DNA of 64,000 nt from Sphagnum magellanicum (lineage: Eukaryota; Streptophyta; Sphagnopsida; Sphagnales; Sphagnaceae): positions 23,043,666-23,107,665 of the forward strand of contig CM038919.1 in assembly GCA_021904315.1 (NCBI GenBank). Reading direction: 5' to 3'. The notes under the pieces are model-generated. The model was not told the DNA's origin. It searched no databases and saw only the letters and a program-made list of their open reading frames with translations. Positions 61,574 to 64,000 of this stretch are shown here, in pieces (the stretch's first letter is position 1; each line of letters opens with the position of its first letter). The position numbers were made by a program, and so were the translations under genes.

Positions 61574-61586
61574 AAACGAAGAACAA

Positions 61587-62079
61587 GGAACAAATCCGGA
61601 AATAATGTGCCAGCTGCTCGACTCACCGGTACGCCCAATACGGAGCCATGCATGCGAGGTGTGGACCGGTGGTACAGGGGCGACAGGGTTGCAACAAGTA
61701 GAACAAGTACACAGAATGTTCCTGAGAGGAATATTGGGGGTGAATAAAACAACAAGCACTTTTGCTGTGTCGGGTGAGTTTGGAAGGTTTCCACGGGAGC
61801 ATTTCTGATGGCAACAAACTCTCAAGTATTATGATAGACCAGGGGAGTCCACTCCAGATCATTTGTCGTATTGTGCCTACCAGACCCAGCTCCAGATGCT
61901 TAGTGTGCCCAACGATAACCAACAATGTCGACTCCGGAACGTGCAGTTGTGGCTTGATGACGAAGGGGTCGCGGCCCCCTATACTAATGTCAAGCGTGCT
62001 GTAGCAAGGGCACGTGCTTTTTATCTAAAATCCACTTACGGTGAACAGGCCAGAGCCAGAAGTAGCAAATTACGTACAT
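61587..62079 (+). mobile_element. 5'-truncated LINE fragment (C-terminal of RT ORF)
   Basis: Aligns with 63417-63912 of the next LINE. It reads CQLLDSPVRP, HACEVWTGGTG, VHRMFLRGILGVNKTTST, then after a TGA (61806-61808, Trp in the other copy) SYCAYQTQLQML and RNVQLWLDDEG. This is the region downstream of the polymerase thumb in non-LTR reverse transcriptases. The frame is otherwise intact. The left junction joins copy C. The right junction, at ACGTACATACC, joins the head sequence of the 66-bp repeat. Confidence 0.92.
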
Positions 62080-62087
62080 ACCTCAGT

Positions 62088-62240
62088 CAAATGCTCCAAA
62101 CTCGGAGATCGTGAATTCATGTCGTACTATCCAGAAGCTGGCTAGAACCATGTCCGATCCTTGCAAAAATAATAAAGCGACATACAGAACTCTTGGTCGG
62201 GGCATTACACTCGATAATGTGAGGTTGTTTTAGCGTAATG
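62088..62240 (+). repeat. 66-bp-repeat head with one degenerate unit
   Basis: AATGCTCCAAACTCGGAGA, then CGTACTATCC, then a single unit (AATAAAGCGACATACAGAAC, GGGGCATTACACTC). Same order as 16655 and 40456 but without expansion to three units. Confidence 0.85.
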
Positions 62241-62374
62241 TTTTAGGCTCGAAACTCGAAGGTCTTTGTCTTATTGCCATAGGTGAAGTGTTTATTCGAT
62301 TTATTAATCATTCCATCGTCCTATAGTTTCAGGGGGCCTTTCGAAAGTACTTATCCCCCCATCAGTTTGGAATA

Positions 62375-64000
62375 TTGACCCCTGAAGGCTAGGAGACTCA
62401 AACGTAACAAGTCTGCTGGCTTAGATGGCATCAAAGCAGAGTTTCTACTTGATGCTGGCGATATGCTACACGTGCCACTACAGATTATATTCAACAAGTT
62501 GTTGCAACAAGGTTACTCAGCAAGCTTGTCTACTGGAGTTATTCATGCATTGCACAAGGGTGGTGATGCCTTGCAATTTGAAAACTACAAGGGAATCACA
62601 GTGGGTCCTGTATTGGCTAAGGTGTTTGCCATGATTCTTGAGGCACGGTTGAGCAGCTGGGCAGAAGAGAGGGGCCTACGTGCCAGGGGACAGGCTGGTT
62701 TTAGGAAAGATTTCCGCACCACGGATAACCTGTACATTTTACGAACGCTCATTGAACAAAACATTCACAAACGCAAAAAGGTGTACTACTGTTTTGTGGA
62801 CTTTCGCAAAGCTTTTGATACATTGCCCCGTGATCTGCTATGGCAAGTGTTAGATGAGATGGGAATTGTGGGTCGCTTCATGCAGTGTCTACAGAGTATG
62901 TATAGCCAGGATAGCGTTAGAATTATGCATCCAACAGAAGGGCTATCAGCCCGGTTCCCATGTGGCATTGGGGTCAAACAAGGCTGTCCACTGAGTCCAC
63001 TGCTTTTTGGACTCTACCTTGATGGACTTGAGAAACATCTAGATGCACTTGAGGGCGACAGCCCGCCATAGCTGGCAGACATAATAATCAAATTACTGTT
63101 GTATGCCGATGATCTGGCATTGCTGTCAGAAACCCCACAAGGGTTGCAGAAACAAATAAATGTTTTGTCTGAGTTTTGTGTTGACCGACAATTGGTCATC
63201 AATGTGAGCAAGACCAAGGTGGTGGTGTTTGAGAAACACCGCAGTGTAGCACCAGAGTTCACATACAGAGGGACAACCATTGAGCGGGTTCAATCATTCA
63301 GATACTTGGGCTTAGAGTTACATAGTACAAAAGGCATGGCAGTAGCCATAGCCAAATTGACTGCTGCTGGGAAGAATGCACTGTTTGCATTACGCCGCAG
63401 ATGCAATGATCTGAACATAACAGATCTGGAAGTAATGTGTCAATTGTTCGACTCACTGGTATGCCCAGTACTGAGCTATGCATGCGAGGTGTGGACAGGT
63501 TGTACAGGGGCGAAAGGGTTGCAACAAGCAGAACAAGTACATAGAATGTTCCTGAGAGGAATATTAGGGGTCAATAAAACAACAAGCACTTTTGTTGTGT
63601 TGGGGGAATTTGGAAGGTATCCATTAGAATATTTTTGGTGGCAACAAACTCTCAAGTATTATGATAGATTACGGAAATCCATAGCTGATCGTCTGTTATA
63701 CTGTGCCTATCAGACCCAGATCCAGATGCTCAGCATGCTCAATGATAACCAACAATGTTGGCTTCGGAACGTGCAGTTGTGGCTTAAAGACCAAGGTGTT
63801 GAAGTTCTCTATGCTAATATCAAGTGTGCTATAGCAAGGGCATAGGCTTCTTACCTAGAATCCACTTATGGTGACCAGGCCAGAACCAAAAGTAGCAGAT
63901 TACGTACATACCAGCTGATGAACACAAGCTGTACAATAGAATCTAGATACTCATATGCACATCAGAGGTATTTGCAAGTGATCACAAATGTTCAGCTTAG
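62375..64000 (+). mobile_element. LINE (non-LTR retrotransposon) reverse transcriptase, defective, cut by window end
   Basis: Reverse transcriptase of a target-primed retrotransposon. Motifs in order: RLKRNKSAGLDGIKAEF, NYKGITVGPVLAKVF, GQAGFRKDFRTTDNLYILR, YYCFVDFRKAFDTLPRDLLW (first catalytic Asp), GIGVKQGCPLSPLLFGLYLD, LLYADDLALLSE (YADD at 63102-63113, the other two catalytic Asp), FRYLGLELHS, then the C-terminal SYACEVWTGCTG and HRMFLRGILGVNKTTST. Lesions: an in-frame TAG at 63069-63071 just before the YADD region, and a TAG at 63843-63845 where the 61.6-kb copy has Arg. The 5' endonuclease part is absent: similarity begins at about 62375, so the copy is 5'-truncated or internally deleted. 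The 3' end lies beyond the window. All catalytic residues are kept, so decay is recent. Confidence 0.95.

Overview
The window looks like nuclear DNA of a streptophyte plant: a land plant or a charophyte-type alga. Three things support this. Exons are separated by short GT-AG introns. A TTTAGGG-type telomere motif lies at about 44.1 kb. The recognisable gene pieces belong to plant-type families: a SPIRRIG/BEACH protein, an ER-type Ca2+-ATPase, SCAMP, a PHO1-like EXS protein and a cyclopropane-synthase/coclaurine-N-methyltransferase-like enzyme. I cannot fix the species. Nothing here is prokaryotic.

Layout. 0-0.8 kb is a 336-bp tandem duplication. 1.0-2.6 kb holds six consecutive minus-strand exons of a SPIRRIG-like gene carrying frame lesions. 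3.6-8.0 kb is AT-rich DNA with pieces of dispersed repeats. 8.1-17.1 kb (copy A) and 25.6-40.9 kb (copy B) are two collinear copies of one large duplicated block. Copy B is broken by a 4.8-kb insert (26.8-31.6 kb) flanked by a 153-bp direct duplication, and by an 831-bp solo LTR. A second duplicated block, with a 390-bp tandem satellite, lies at 18.7-20.7 kb (three units) and 46.7-48.3 kb (two units). Between the blocks are a SCAMP first exon, a hypothetical ORF and a palindromic minisatellite. 41.3-44.6 kb is a run of low-complexity DNA: a long polypurine tract, several minisatellites, an interstitial telomere motif and a 155-bp tandem repeat. 44.7-46.7 kb repeats the T/G-rich module and carries a second solo LTR with a perfect 5-bp target duplication.

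49.7-50.7 kb is a minus-strand Ca2+-ATPase pseudogene. 52.1-52.4 kb is a possible small secreted-protein gene. 53.4 kb is a short MITE-like fold-back element. 55.8-56.0 kb is a methyltransferase exon. 60.5-64.0 kb is a third copy of part of the large duplicated block, fused to a 5'-truncated LINE fragment and followed by a second LINE copy that runs off the window end.

Overall this is repeat-dominated DNA in which conserved genes survive as isolated, often disabled fragments. I see no operon-like or pathway-level cooperation. The main interest is in the genome dynamics: nested insertions, collinear duplications with known empty and filled states, a one-orientation repeat module, and clear pseudogene lesions, including a deletion against the catalytic Asp of a P-type ATPase.
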